This document shows, piece by piece, positions 17,656-25,638 of a DNA stretch of 55,304 nt. The notes beneath the pieces were generated by a model. It did not search any database, was not told the origin of the DNA, and saw only the letters and a program-made list of their open reading frames with translations. Source of the stretch: an uncultured bacterium (GTDB lineage Bacteria > Actinomycetota > Coriobacteriia > Coriobacteriales > Coriobacteriaceae). The stretch covers positions 1 through 55,304 of the forward strand of contig CAJMSV010000003.1 of the NCBI GenBank assembly GCA_905216175.1, read 5' to 3'. Position 1 is the stretch's first letter. Every line of letters starts with the position of its first letter. The translations under genes and the position numbers were made by a program.

Positions 17656-18105
17656 TCAGACGTCCGCATTGACATCGCCAGACTCCACCGTAAACGCCGG
17701 ATCGGTGCTCACAAGATAAAATCGGGTCACCTTGCTATCTCTAAATAGATAGAGCTGGCCCTGCTCGCGTCGGCGTGACATATACGCCACGTGGACCGTA
17801 CCGAATTCTTCGCCGTTTTCCTTCTTTAATATCAGGATGTTGGGGTCATCCGTACGCTTAAACTGCCCGTCAACGCAGCTGCCGTCTTTGTCGACCAGTT
17901 GCCACCGATGGTTATCCTCTTCAAGAAAGGCCAGGGTTTCCAGACTCGTCTTGTCGTCCCGATAGTAACCGTCAATGGCAAACCCTTCGGAAGCGCATTC
18001 CTGCATATAGGACGTTTCTCGGCTTATAGCAAACAGCCCTGTAGCGCCCAGGAGCACAGCCAGGCAGACCACTGCAAGGGTTATCGAAATAGCACGGCGA
18101 CCCAT
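17656..18105 (-). CDS. Hypothetical membrane-anchored small protein
   Basis: A 149-residue protein with an N-terminal hydrophobic anchor (about 7-27, ISITLAVVCLAVLLGATGLF) and a soluble remainder rich in beta-forming and charged residues (YYRDDKTSLETLAFLEEDNH, then GTVHVAYMSRRREQGQLYLF). No lipobox cysteine, so it is a signal-anchored or secreted protein rather than a lipoprotein. The pattern (a compact beta domain reporting 'value against reference') resembles small DUF proteins of anaerobes but I do not recognise a family. Weak neighbours: a DUF389 gene converging from the left and a decayed fragment upstream. Confidence 0.6.
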   Translation of the reverse strand: MGRRAISITLAVVCLAVLLGATGLFAISRETSYMQECASEGFAIDGYYRDDKTSLETLAFLEEDNHRWQLVDKDGSCVDGQFKRTDDPNILILKKENGEEFGTVHVAYMSRRREQGQLYLFRDSKVTRFYLVSTDPAFTVESGDVNADV

Positions 18106-18173
18106 ATTAGCCCAACCGATAGTTGTTTAACGGAGCGCGAAACATACCTGGAACCTCCGATGTCAGGGGGAAC

Positions 18174-18193
18174 GTCGCCAGCAGGCTGGCGAC
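18174..18193. repeat. Short perfect hairpin
   Basis: GTCGCCAGC (18174-18182) and GCTGGCGAC (18185-18193) fold back with a minimal loop. It lies in the 496-base gap 18106-18601 that also carries the decayed fragment and a terminator; no T-run follows. Confidence 0.45.
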
Positions 18194-18295
18194 AACTATA
18201 TGTTTCTGGCATCAAACCATATGGCTGCCACTCGCGGAGGGGGCATCGGCGAACGGCGTGTTTTCATACTCCATTGGTCAAACCTAAGCGCGGCC

Positions 18296-18516
18296 CTACA
18301 GCTCGTACTTGTACACGCGGTAGATGTACTTCTCGGCTTCCATCTCGTAGGTGACGATGGGCAGTCCGCAGCGATCATCTCGTCGTTTGGCAGATAGGTC
18401 ACGCTGTGCTGGCCCGCGTTGAGCGAAAAATCGCCTTGGGCCTGCAGTAACTTGTCCTCAACGCCCGAACCGGCCCAAAAATCGGGCAAGCCCACGGAAG
18501 GCTGTAGCAAGGTCAT
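18296..18516 (-). pseudogene. Decayed gene fragment with frameshift
   Basis: On the minus strand one frame reads protein-like sequence from about 18516 (DKLLQAQGDFSLNAGQHSVT, then YLPNDEMIAA) to about 18365; the next frame then continues equally protein-like (GLPIVTYEMEAEKYIYRVYK) to a TAG at 18296. A one-base shift near 18360-18368 joins them. Neither frame has a convincing start. It looks like the C-terminal remnant of a degraded gene; the parent family is not recognised. A single sequencing error could also explain the break. Confidence 0.4.
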
Positions 18517-18538
18517 TTGCGCAACATATGTCCAGCAA

Positions 18539-18573
18539 AAACGGGTAGTAGCCGGCACGGCTACCACCCGTTT
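18539..18573 (-). terminator. Terminator of the TetR-activase operon
   Basis: A stem with one mismatch (AAACGGGTAGTAGCC against GGCTACCACCCGTTT) directly after the activase stop codon; on the minus strand it is followed by TTTTTGC. Confidence 0.88.
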
Positions 18574-18601
18574 GCCTCATATCTAGCCCAAAGCAGGCCA
18601 G

Positions 18602-21600
18602 TTACTTCATAATGCCGCGTCCCAGGCGCTCAGCGACCGACGCCACGGCGCTCTCATCGACCGAGCCGCAGCTCACGCAGCCGTCATGGGCACGCATCTG
18701 GCCAGTGACCTCGTCCATCGCGAGCGGCGCCACCTTCTCGAGCTTAAAGCCCTTACCGGCGCGCATGTTTTCCTTGGCCACGCTGATCATGAGCTTAATG
18801 CGGTAGAGCTGGTTGACCTCGGACGCACCGGGGTCGTAGTCCACCGCGACGATGTTGCTCTCGGGATGCTGACGGCGCAGCTCTTTGATCACGGCCTTGC
18901 CCACCACGTGATTGGGCAGGCACGCGAAGGGCTGCGTGCAGATAATGTTGGGCGCACCGTGGTCGATCAGGTCGAGCATCTCGGCCGTGAGGAGCCACCC
19001 CTCGCCCATGTTGTTGCACACCGAAAGCACGGTGCGCGCCTTGTCGGCCATGGTGCCGATGCGCTCGGGTGCCTCAAAGCGGCGGGACTTTTCGAGCATC
19101 TCCTCCACCGGTGTGCGCATCCAGTCCACGAGCTTGATGAGCGCCTGCATACCAGCGCGCGTGGTAGCGGAGCTTCCCAACTCGTCCTTCTGCAGCTCGG
19201 CGTTGCTCATGGAGTACAGGAAGAAGTCGAGCAGACCCGGCACCACAGCCTCGCAGCCCTCGCGCTCGATGACATCGACCACGTGGTTGTTGGCTGTGGG
19301 GTGGAACTTGACCAAGATCTCGCCAACCACGCCCACGCGCGGCTTAGTGCCCTCGCCCACGAGCGGCATGTTGTCGAACGCGCGGATGGCCTCGCGGCAC
19401 AGCTTGGTGTAGTTATGCCTGTTGAACTTAGGCGCCAACTTGCGGGCGCGCGCCATGTACTCCTCGTAGAGCGCATTGGCGGCACCGGGCGTGGCCTCGT
19501 ACGGGCGGCAGCGATAGAGCATCTGCATCATCACGTCGCCAAAGAGCACCGCATAGACTGCCTGCTTAAGCAGCGCCGGCGTAATCTTAAAGCCGGGGTT
19601 GTCCTCGCCGAGCGCCACGGCCGAAAGCGAAATCACCGGAATCTCGGGATGGCCGCTCTCACGCAGGGCCTTGCGGATGAGCGCGATGTAGTTGGTGGCA
19701 CGGCAGCCGCCGCCGGTCTGGCTGATAACCACGGCCGTCTTGGACAGGTCGTACCGGCCACTCTCGATGGCCTCCATAATCTGGCCGGTCACCAAAATGG
19801 ACGGATAACAAATGTCATTGTTCACATAGCGCAGGCCGGCCTCGACGGCGTCGTGATCGGTCGAGGGCAGCAGCTCCAAGTTGTAGCCAGCACCACGGAA
19901 CACCTCTTTGACCAGGTCAAAGTGGATCGGCGCCATCTGCGGGCACAGGATGGTGTAGCCCTCCTCGCGCATCTGCTCGGTAAAGGGCACCTTGGGCCAT
20001 GCGGTCGAGGCGCTCTCACGCTGCGCCTCGAACGTGTACTTACGGCTCGCAAACGCGGGGGCATCCGTGGAGGGCGCCACCGGCGCGGCATCGCCCTGCT
20101 CGTAGGCCTCGCCCGCGGCCGTGGCCTCGGCCAAGCGCTCGGCCTCCTGGTCCTTGAGCGCTGCCATGAGCGAGCGGATGCGGATGCGCGCAGCACCCAG
20201 GTTGGATACCTCGTCGATCTTGAGCACGGTATAGATCTTGCCGCTGGCCTCCAGGATCTCCTGCACCTGGTCGGTGGTCAGAGCATCCAGGCCGCAGCCG
20301 AAAGAGTTGAGCTGGATCAGGTCCAGGTCGTTGCGCATCGTCACAAAACGAGCGACGGCATACAGACGGCTGTGGTACATCCACTGGTCGACAACGCGAA
20401 TCGGGCGCTCGGGCTTTACCAGATGCGCGAGCGAATCCTCGGTAAAGACCGCAAAGCCAAAGCTCGAGATAAGCTCGGGCAGGGCATGGTTGATCTCGGG
20501 GTCGTTATGGTAGGGACGACCGGCGAGTACGATGCCGTGGCCGCCGTGGTCCTCGACCCACTTAAGAGCCTCCTCGCCCATGGTCTGGATGTCCTCGTGG
20601 AAGCGCGCATCGGCCTCAAAAGCAGCGTTGACGGCGGCATCGACCTCGGAGCGCGTGATCTTGGGACCACGCACGCGACCGCGACCGGCTTCGGCGTCAG
20701 CCACGCGGTCAACGGCGAGCACCTGGTACAGACGGCGCTTGAGCTCGGTCTTGTCGTGATAGGGCACAAACGGGTACAGGAACTCGATGTTCTGCTCGCG
20801 GATCTCGTCGATATTGAGCGCCAGCGCCGTGGGGTAGCTCATGACGATGGGGCAGTTGTAGCAGTTACCGGCGGTCGGATCCTCCTTGCGCTCCCAGCGC
20901 ACGCACGGCATCCAAATGAAGTCGACATCGCGGTCGATAAGGTTCATCACATGGCCGTGGCTCATCTTGGCCGGATAACACACGCTCTCGGACGGCATGG
21001 ACTCGATGCCCGCCTGGTAGGTCTTCTTGCTCGACTGGTCGGACAGCTGCACGCTAAAGCCCAAGCGCGTAAAGAACGCGTGCCAGAAGGGGTAGTTCTC
21101 GTACATGTTGAGCGCGCGCGGGATACCCACGGTGCCGCGCGGGGCCTCGTCGGGACTCAGCACCTCGCGGTTAAAGAGCAGCTCGTTTTTCTTTTTGAAG
21201 AGGTTGGGGGCCTCGGTCTTCTGCTTTTTGTGGCCGGCGCCCTTCTCGCAGCGGTTGCCGGTAATGAAGCGACTGCCGCCGCCAAAATCGTTGACGGTAA
21301 GCTGGCAGTTGTTGGAGCAACGGCCGCAGCGGACATGCTTTTGCGTCACGGTGAGGTGCGCGATGTCCTCGGCCGAGAGGATGGTCGAGGTACCGTCGGC
21401 GCCGGCGCGATCGCGGGCGAGCAGGGCCGCACCGTAGGCGCCCATGCAGCCGGCGATGTCGGGACGTACGGCGTGGACGCCGGTGAGCTGCTCAAACGCG
21501 CGCAGCGTGGCATCGGACATAAAGGTGCCGCCCTGGACGATCACCTGGCTGCCGATCTCCTTGGGATCGCGCAGCTTAATGACTTTGAACAGGGCATTCT

Positions 21601-23389
21601 TGATGACGGAATAGGACAGGCCGGCCGCGATGTCGCCCACCGTGGCGCCTTCCTTTTGCGCCTGCTTGACGCGCGAGTTCATAAAGACCGTGCAGCGGCT
21701 GCCCAGGTCGACGGGGGCCTTGGCATGGATGGCAGCGTTGGCGAACGCGCGCACGTCCATGTTCATAGAGACGGCGAAGCTCTCGATAAAGCTACCGCAA
21801 CCCGACGAGCAGGCCTCGTTGAGCATGATGTGCTCGATAACGCCGTCCTTGACGCGCAGACACTTCATGTCCTGGCCGCCGATGTCCAGAATGAACTCGA
21901 CGCCGGGCAGGAACGCCTTGGCGCCGCGCAGATGCGCGACGGTCTCGATCTCGCCGGAATCGGCCTTGAGGGCCTCGATGAGCAGCGCCTCGCCGTAGCC
22001 CGTGGTGGTCACGTGGCCGATGGTGCAGCCGGCGGGGATGTGATTGTAGAAATCGGCCATGATGACCTTGGCCGTGCCCAGGATGTCACCGTTGTTGTTG
22101 CCGTACCAGGTGTGCAACAGCTGGCCGTCCTCGCCCACGAGTGCGGCCTTCATGGTGGTGGAACCGGCGTCGATGCCGAAGAACACGAGGCCGGTGTAGC
22201 CGTCGAGCTTGCCCTTGGGAACGACTTCCTGGTCGTGGCGGGTTTTGAACTCGGCGAAGTCCTCGTCGGTGGCAAAGAGCGGATCCAGGCGCTCGACCTC
22301 GGCACCCTGCGTATCACCCAGGGCATCGATGGCATCGATGAGCTGCGGGAACGAGCTGAGCTTGTTGGACTCGTGCGCCATGGCGGCGCCGCTCGCCACA
22401 AACAGATGGGCGTTTTGGGGCACGATGCGGTGCTCCTCGTCCAGGTTGAGCGTGAGGTAGAAGCGGTGGCGCAGCTCGGAGAGATACTGCAGCGGGCCGC
22501 CCAGGAAAGCGACGTTGCCGCGGATGGGACGGCCGCACGCCAGACCCGAGATGGTCTGGGTCACGACAGCCTGGAAGATGGAGGCGGCCACGTCCTCGGG
22601 GCGGGCGCCCTCGTTGAGCAGCGGCTGGACGTCGGTCTTGGCAAAAACACCGCAGCGGCTGGCGATGGGATAGATGGTGGTGGCGTTGGCCGCGAGCTTG
22701 TTGAGGCCACTGGCATCGGTGTGCAGCAGGGTTGCCATCTGATCGATGAACGCGCCCGTGCCGCCGGCGCAGGTGCCGTTCATGCGCTGCTCGATGCCGT
22801 TATCGAAGTAGATGATCTTGGCGTCCTCGCCGCCCAGCTCGATGGCGACGTCGGTGGCCGGGATAAGGGTCTCGACGGCACGTTTGCTGGCGATGACCTC
22901 CTGGACAAACTCCAGGTCGAGCCACTGGGACAGCAGCAAGCCGCCCGAGCCGGTAATGGCGCAGGTCATTTGGGCCGTCGGCAGCACGGTCGCGGCACCC
23001 TCGAACAAGTCGCGGGCGCAAGCGCGGACGTCGGTGTGGTGACGCTGGTACTTGGCGTAGGCAATCTGGTTGTCGTCGTTGAGCACAGCGAGCTTAACGG
23101 TGGTGGAGCCCACGTCGCTGCCCAGGTGCAGGTTGCCGCGGGCGGCCTCGGGGTTGAAGATCGCGCCTTCGGGGGCGTGGGCAGCGGTGACGGCTACGGG
23201 CTCAGCGGCGGTGGCAGGCTCGCTAGCGACGGACGTCTCCCCTGCCGCGTTCTTGGCATCGGCAACTGCCTCAGCTACTTTCTCGGCAGCGGCGGTCGCG
23301 GCCTTCTGCGCGGCGTCCACCACGGCGGGCGCGGCCTCGCGTGCGGCAGCGACCATGCGGTCCTTGATGCCCTCGACGAGTTTGCTCAT
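18602..23389 (-). CDS. 2-hydroxyacyl-CoA dehydratase activase / DUF2229 fusion protein
   Basis: A 1595-residue cytosolic protein. Residues 1-80 are an Ala-rich helical leader not usual in the family. Two BadF/BadG/BcrA/BcrD ATPase modules follow: HLGSDVGSTTVKLAVL at about 90 and VFFGIDAGSTTMKAALVG at about 396, each with downstream Cys motifs (NGTCAGGTGAFI; EACSSGCGSFIES), the cluster ligands of such activases. Then CGRCSNNCQLTV (about 690) opens a DUF2229 region, and from about 1190 a 2-hydroxyglutaryl-CoA-dehydratase-like part ends with CVSCGSVDE. Members couple ATP hydrolysis to low-potential electron transfer; the client enzyme is unknown. It is 11 bases downstream of a TetR gene, hence one operon. 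Confidence 0.92.
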   Translation of the reverse strand: MSKLVEGIKDRMVAAAREAAPAVVDAAQKAATAAAEKVAEAVADAKNAAGETSVASEPATAAEPVAVTAAHAPEGAIFNPEAARGNLHLGSDVGSTTVKLAVLNDDNQIAYAKYQRHHTDVRACARDLFEGAATVLPTAQMTCAITGSGGLLLSQWLDLEFVQEVIASKRAVETLIPATDVAIELGGEDAKIIYFDNGIEQRMNGTCAGGTGAFIDQMATLLHTDASGLNKLAANATTIYPIASRCGVFAKTDVQPLLNEGARPEDVAASIFQAVVTQTISGLACGRPIRGNVAFLGGPLQYLSELRHRFYLTLNLDEEHRIVPQNAHLFVASGAAMAHESNKLSSFPQLIDAIDALGDTQGAEVERLDPLFATDEDFAEFKTRHDQEVVPKGKLDGYTGLVFFGIDAGSTTMKAALVGEDGQLLHTWYGNNNGDILGTAKVIMADFYNHIPAGCTIGHVTTTGYGEALLIEALKADSGEIETVAHLRGAKAFLPGVEFILDIGGQDMKCLRVKDGVIEHIMLNEACSSGCGSFIESFAVSMNMDVRAFANAAIHAKAPVDLGSRCTVFMNSRVKQAQKEGATVGDIAAGLSYSVIKNALFKVIKLRDPKEIGSQVIVQGGTFMSDATLRAFEQLTGVHAVRPDIAGCMGAYGAALLARDRAGADGTSTILSAEDIAHLTVTQKHVRCGRCSNNCQLTVNDFGGGSRFITGNRCEKGAGHKKQKTEAPNLFKKKNELLFNREVLSPDEAPRGTVGIPRALNMYENYPFWHAFFTRLGFSVQLSDQSSKKTYQAGIESMPSESVCYPAKMSHGHVMNLIDRDVDFIWMPCVRWERKEDPTAGNCYNCPIVMSYPTALALNIDEIREQNIEFLYPFVPYHDKTELKRRLYQVLAVDRVADAEAGRGRVRGPKITRSEVDAAVNAAFEADARFHEDIQTMGEEALKWVEDHGGHGIVLAGRPYHNDPEINHALPELISSFGFAVFTEDSLAHLVKPERPIRVVDQWMYHSRLYAVARFVTMRNDLDLIQLNSFGCGLDALTTDQVQEILEASGKIYTVLKIDEVSNLGAARIRIRSLMAALKDQEAERLAEATAAGEAYEQGDAAPVAPSTDAPAFASRKYTFEAQRESASTAWPKVPFTEQMREEGYTILCPQMAPIHFDLVKEVFRGAGYNLELLPSTDHDAVEAGLRYVNNDICYPSILVTGQIMEAIESGRYDLSKTAVVISQTGGGCRATNYIALIRKALRESGHPEIPVISLSAVALGEDNPGFKITPALLKQAVYAVLFGDVMMQMLYRCRPYEATPGAANALYEEYMARARKLAPKFNRHNYTKLCREAIRAFDNMPLVGEGTKPRVGVVGEILVKFHPTANNHVVDVIEREGCEAVVPGLLDFFLYSMSNAELQKDELGSSATTRAGMQALIKLVDWMRTPVEEMLEKSRRFEAPERIGTMADKARTVLSVCNNMGEGWLLTAEMLDLIDHGAPNIICTQPFACLPNHVVGKAVIKELRRQHPESNIVAVDYDPGASEVNQLYRIKLMISVAKENMRAGKGFKLEKVAPLAMDEVTGQMRAHDGCVSCGSVDESAVASVAERLGRGIMK

Positions 23390-23400
23390 TGTCTCTCCTC

Positions 23401-24111
23401 TTAGTTGTTGGACTCAACGGTTGCGGCGGTGTCGGCCGCGTCCTCGAGCTGCAAGTTCAATAGCTTCATACCGTATTCCGGCACGTTGATATCGATGGGT
23501 TGACCATACAGGTCACCAGGGCGCACAAAAGCGAGCACCGTCATAATGCGCGCCATGGCCTCGGGCGATTCGGTGAGCCCACGCTCAAACCAGCGCTGAA
23601 TCATGCCGACCTCGGCACTCACGACGTAGGTGACGTAGTAGGCAAAGAACGTGCCCAGCGCTAGGCCCAAAATGCCCGTCTGCGCACGCGGTACCACAGC
23701 CTCACGAGCGGTGTCGATGATTCTTTTAATGAAAGCCTGGTCGCCGCCCGGGCCCAGCAGCGATCCGATCAAATCGCGGTTGGCCGCAAGGTAGCGCAGC
23801 AACTCAACCGAACCGGGCGCCGGCTCGAGCTCATCGATGTTGTGATAGAGATCGGGCAGTTGAGCTGCAGTGATGAGCTCAATGCGCTCACGGATCTCGG
23901 CCAGCAAGCCATCCTCGATTTGATTGATAAAGTCGGGAATATCGCGGTAGTGCGAATAGAACGTGCGTCGCGTAAGGCCAGCGCGCTCGGTGAGCGACGC
24001 GACGTTAATGCGCGAAAGGTCGCCGTTTTCGGCAAGCTCGCTGGCAAGTGCCTGGCGAAGGGCACGCTGCGAGCGAAGGGATCGGCGATCGCATTTCTCG
24101 AGCTGGGACAA
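23401..24111 (-). CDS. TetR/AcrR family regulator of the activase operon
   Basis: A 236-residue protein. The N-terminal HTH is clear (INVASLTERAGLTRRTFYSH, about 34-53, then YRDIPDFINQIEDGL); the C-terminal ligand domain is hydrophobic with GLALGTFFAYYVTYVVSAEVGMI. It ends in a polar tail. The gene precedes the giant activase by 11 bases, so both are probably transcribed together and autoregulated; dyads at 24133-24177, upstream of its start, are candidate operators. The inducer cannot be predicted. Confidence 0.9.
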   Translation of the reverse strand: MSQLEKCDRRSLRSQRALRQALASELAENGDLSRINVASLTERAGLTRRTFYSHYRDIPDFINQIEDGLLAEIRERIELITAAQLPDLYHNIDELEPAPGSVELLRYLAANRDLIGSLLGPGGDQAFIKRIIDTAREAVVPRAQTGILGLALGTFFAYYVTYVVSAEVGMIQRWFERGLTESPEAMARIMTVLAFVRPGDLYGQPIDINVPEYGMKLLNLQLEDAADTAATVESNN

Positions 24112-24132
24112 GCGTCCTCCTTGTTACTCAGC

Positions 24133-24177
24133 CTGTGCGCTATTGCACAGTGCGAGTATTATTGCACACCGTGTGCA
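24133..24177. promoter_or_regulatory. Nested dyads, likely operator of the TetR-activase operon
   Basis: Within 45 bases upstream of the TetR start are CTGTGC/GCACAG (24133-24138 and 24145-24150), GCACAGTGC (24145-24153) and the 15-base palindrome TGCACACCGTGTGCA (24163-24177), with ATTGCACA repeated twice. This arrangement fits cooperative TetR-dimer binding over the promoter; the binding itself is inferred. Confidence 0.6.
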
Positions 24178-24200
24178 TCAACACGTAAAGGCAATATTTG

Positions 24201-24235
24201 GGATGTGACGAAGGGGCAGCCTCTTTGTCACATCC
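24201..24235. repeat. GTGACAAAG-type foldback element, copy 1
   Basis: GGATGTGAC (24201-24209) pairs with GTCACATCC (24227-24235) around a loop with AAGGGGCAGCC. It is a diverged relative of the copy at 24638-24666; together the two flank the small toxin-like locus. Confidence 0.65.
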
Positions 24236-24289
24236 AGCGACCGCCTAGGTTGTGCCGGTTGTGCCAGGCTTTTAGAGCGGCATTACCGA

Positions 24290-24318
24290 TTGTCCAAAAT
24301 GTCATTCGTGGGTAGAAT
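24290..24318 (+). promoter_or_regulatory. Sigma-70-type promoter of the antisense RNA
   Basis: TTGTCC (24290-24295), a 17-base spacer and TAGAAT (24313-24318). It points to a transcript start near 24325, with no open reading frame following, only the structured RNA and its terminator. Confidence 0.7.
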
Positions 24319-24324
24319 AGTGTC

Positions 24325-24407
24325 GACGGCAGCCCAAGTTCTGGAAAGCTGGGCAGCGCCGTTGCTTGGATTAAGGGGTCAACGCCTTAGCGGCGGCGAC
24401 CCCTTTT
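24325..24407 (+). ncRNA. Putative antisense antitoxin RNA
   Basis: About 83 nt between a strong promoter and a rho-independent terminator. The first half folds into a two-step hairpin (ACGGC-A-GCCCA against TGGGC-AGC-GCCGT, about 24328-24362); the second is the terminator stem AAGGGGTC/GACCCCTT (24373-24380, 24398-24405) plus TTTT. Its 3' end overlaps the last 21 bases of the opposing 41-codon gene. GCCGTTGCTTGG at 24359-24370 could pair, with two G-U pairs and one mismatch, with the leader of that gene's mRNA (GGCGTTGCCCGG on the plus strand near 24538). It does not match SRP, 6S or RNase P RNA. Predicted from sequence only. Confidence 0.6.
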
Positions 24408-24512
24408 ACGTTGCTTCGAACGTTGCTTGAGTGCCTCGGAAAGCCCGACGAGCGCCGTGAAGAACGAGACCAAAGCGGTCAGAAGTCTCACGAAATCAAT
24501 CAGATCGGTCAT
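24387..24512 (-). CDS. 41-residue membrane peptide, putative type I toxin
   Basis: MTDLIDFVRLLTALVSFF opens a peptide with one hydrophobic helix (about residues 8-26) and a strongly basic tail (KQRSKQRKRGRRR), the layout of membrane-acting type I toxins. The start is the second of two close ATGs, since GGGAGGTG lies eight bases before it; the other ATG (24518) overlaps the site. The ribosome site can be masked by an upstream CCTCC (CCTCC-AT-CTG-AT-G-GGAGG hairpin), as in Fst-type leaders. An extended -10 (TGGTAGAAT) lies at 24577-24585. The opposing small RNA overlaps its 3' end. Toxicity is inferred, and no known toxin family was recognised. Confidence 0.6.
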   Translation of the reverse strand: MTDLIDFVRLLTALVSFFTALVGLSEALKQRSKQRKRGRRR

Positions 24513-24576
24513 GGGCATCACCTCCCATCAGATGGAGGGCGTTGCCCGGCACATGGAACTGCCGTCAACGATACCG

Positions 24577-24606
24577 ATTCTACCAGAGCTTAGTTATATA
24601 TACGAA
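24577..24606 (-). promoter_or_regulatory. Promoter of the small peptide gene
   Basis: On the minus strand an extended -10 TGGTAGAAT (complement of 24577-24585) is preceded at 18 bases by TTCGTA, a weak -35. The -10 hexamer is identical to that of the opposing RNA. The predicted leader is about 55 nt and contains the site-masking hairpin. Confidence 0.5.
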
Positions 24607-24637
24607 TATATGTTCGTATTCCAAGCACACAGACCCC

Positions 24638-24666
24638 TGTGACAAAGTGACTGTCCCTTTGTCACA
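24638..24666 (+). repeat. GTGACAAAG-type foldback element, copy 2
   Basis: Arms TGTGACAAAG (24638-24647) and CTTTGTCACA (24657-24666) are perfect 10-mers; the loop reads TGACTGTCC, so the CTGTCCC core is present. The element ends exactly at the stop codon of the HAD gene (24667). Confidence 0.8.
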
Positions 24667-25530
24667 TTATTCGATGACGGTGCGGGAGTTTTGCTTGTGC
24701 ATGGTGGCGAGCATGTGTTTGGGGACGGCGTGGACCATGCAGCTGCCGATGGTCGCGCTCGCGGCGGCCTTGGCGGCATCGCTTGCGTTTTTGGTCGCGT
24801 AGCTGTGGCGGAAGCGTTTGAGCATGGCAATGTCGTTGCCGCCGTCGCCGTAGACCGCGACCTCGTCCTCGGCAATGCCGTAGTAGCCCGCCAGCCAGGA
24901 CACACTCTCGCCCTTGTTGCACGCCGCGTCCGTGATCTCAAACATCACCGGGTCAAACGGCGCGTTGACTACACGGTCCGAGCGCTCGGCCAAATATGCC
25001 TTAAGGTCGCGCTCCAGCTCGGGCGAGGTCACGCGGCAGTTGATCTTGCACACATCGTGGCGCAGGATGTCACCGATCGACTGGTCGAAATACTGCTCCT
25101 CGTGATACCCGCCACGTGCACGCATACCGCGCATCACGATGCGCTTGATGGGGCTGTCCTTTTTAAAGCCCGCCTGGTGCATCTCGAACGACCCGCTCGA
25201 GAACATGCCATCGGGCGTGGAGCAATCAAAGCAAATGTCCGGGAACGCCTTGAGCAGCTCCTCGGTGACCTGTGGGTCGATGGTCCAGGTCTTGAGCACC
25301 TCGCCATGGCTGTCGCGCACGATGGACCCATTGGAGCAGCAGGCGTCAAGCGCCAGGCCCGTAAAACCATGCTCGCCAATCGGCAGCGTCGAGCGTCCGG
25401 TCGCGGGAACCACATGCAGGCCAGCCTCGGTCAGCTCGCGAATGGCACGGCGGATGGTCCCATCTGCCTCGTGCAGGGCGTTCAGCAGCGTTCCGTCTAA
25501 GTCACTCGCAAACATCTTGATCATGGGCAT
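24667..25530 (-). CDS. Cof-type HAD phosphatase
   Basis: A 287-residue cytosolic hydrolase of the Cof/type IIB HAD family. Motif I is ASDLDGTLLN (nucleophile Asp), motif II ATGRS, motif IV YGDGGNDIAMLKRF; the cap lies between, about residues 85-200. Cof proteins dephosphorylate sugar phosphates, FMN or PLP, so the substrate is open. The first ATG (25530) is used here; the alternative at 25524 would be spaced ten bases from the AAGGAG site and is equally possible. It has its own leader, and a foldback repeat at its stop codon separates it from the small toxin-like locus. Confidence 0.92.
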   Translation of the reverse strand: MPMIKMFASDLDGTLLNALHEADGTIRRAIRELTEAGLHVVPATGRSTLPIGEHGFTGLALDACCSNGSIVRDSHGEVLKTWTIDPQVTEELLKAFPDICFDCSTPDGMFSSGSFEMHQAGFKKDSPIKRIVMRGMRARGGYHEEQYFDQSIGDILRHDVCKINCRVTSPELERDLKAYLAERSDRVVNAPFDPVMFEITDAACNKGESVSWLAGYYGIAEDEVAVYGDGGNDIAMLKRFRHSYATKNASDAAKAAASATIGSCMVHAVPKHMLATMHKQNSRTVIE

Positions 25531-25638
25531 GCCTCTCCTTCGTCTGCACGATATTGTAGACGAGAATGGGCGTGCCCAAACAATGGCGTCCCGGCACGAC
25601 GTGCCACTGCCTCCACAAATTCACGGTGCCCCAGTGCC

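Noticed and set aside
18686..23404. A very long open frame on the plus strand opposite the activase gene (over 1500 codons), and a similar one at 12495-14741 opposite the CAP gene
   Set aside because: High-GC codon bias of the real minus-strand genes leaves the antisense frame open; the translations are Leu/Val/Gly/Ala-skewed without domains, and the minus-strand proteins have clear family motifs.
24325..24407. Small SRP RNA (4.5S-like)
   Set aside because: The GGUCAGG...GGAAGCAGCC core of bacterial SRP RNA is absent; only a short GGAA and a GC-rich stem are shared.
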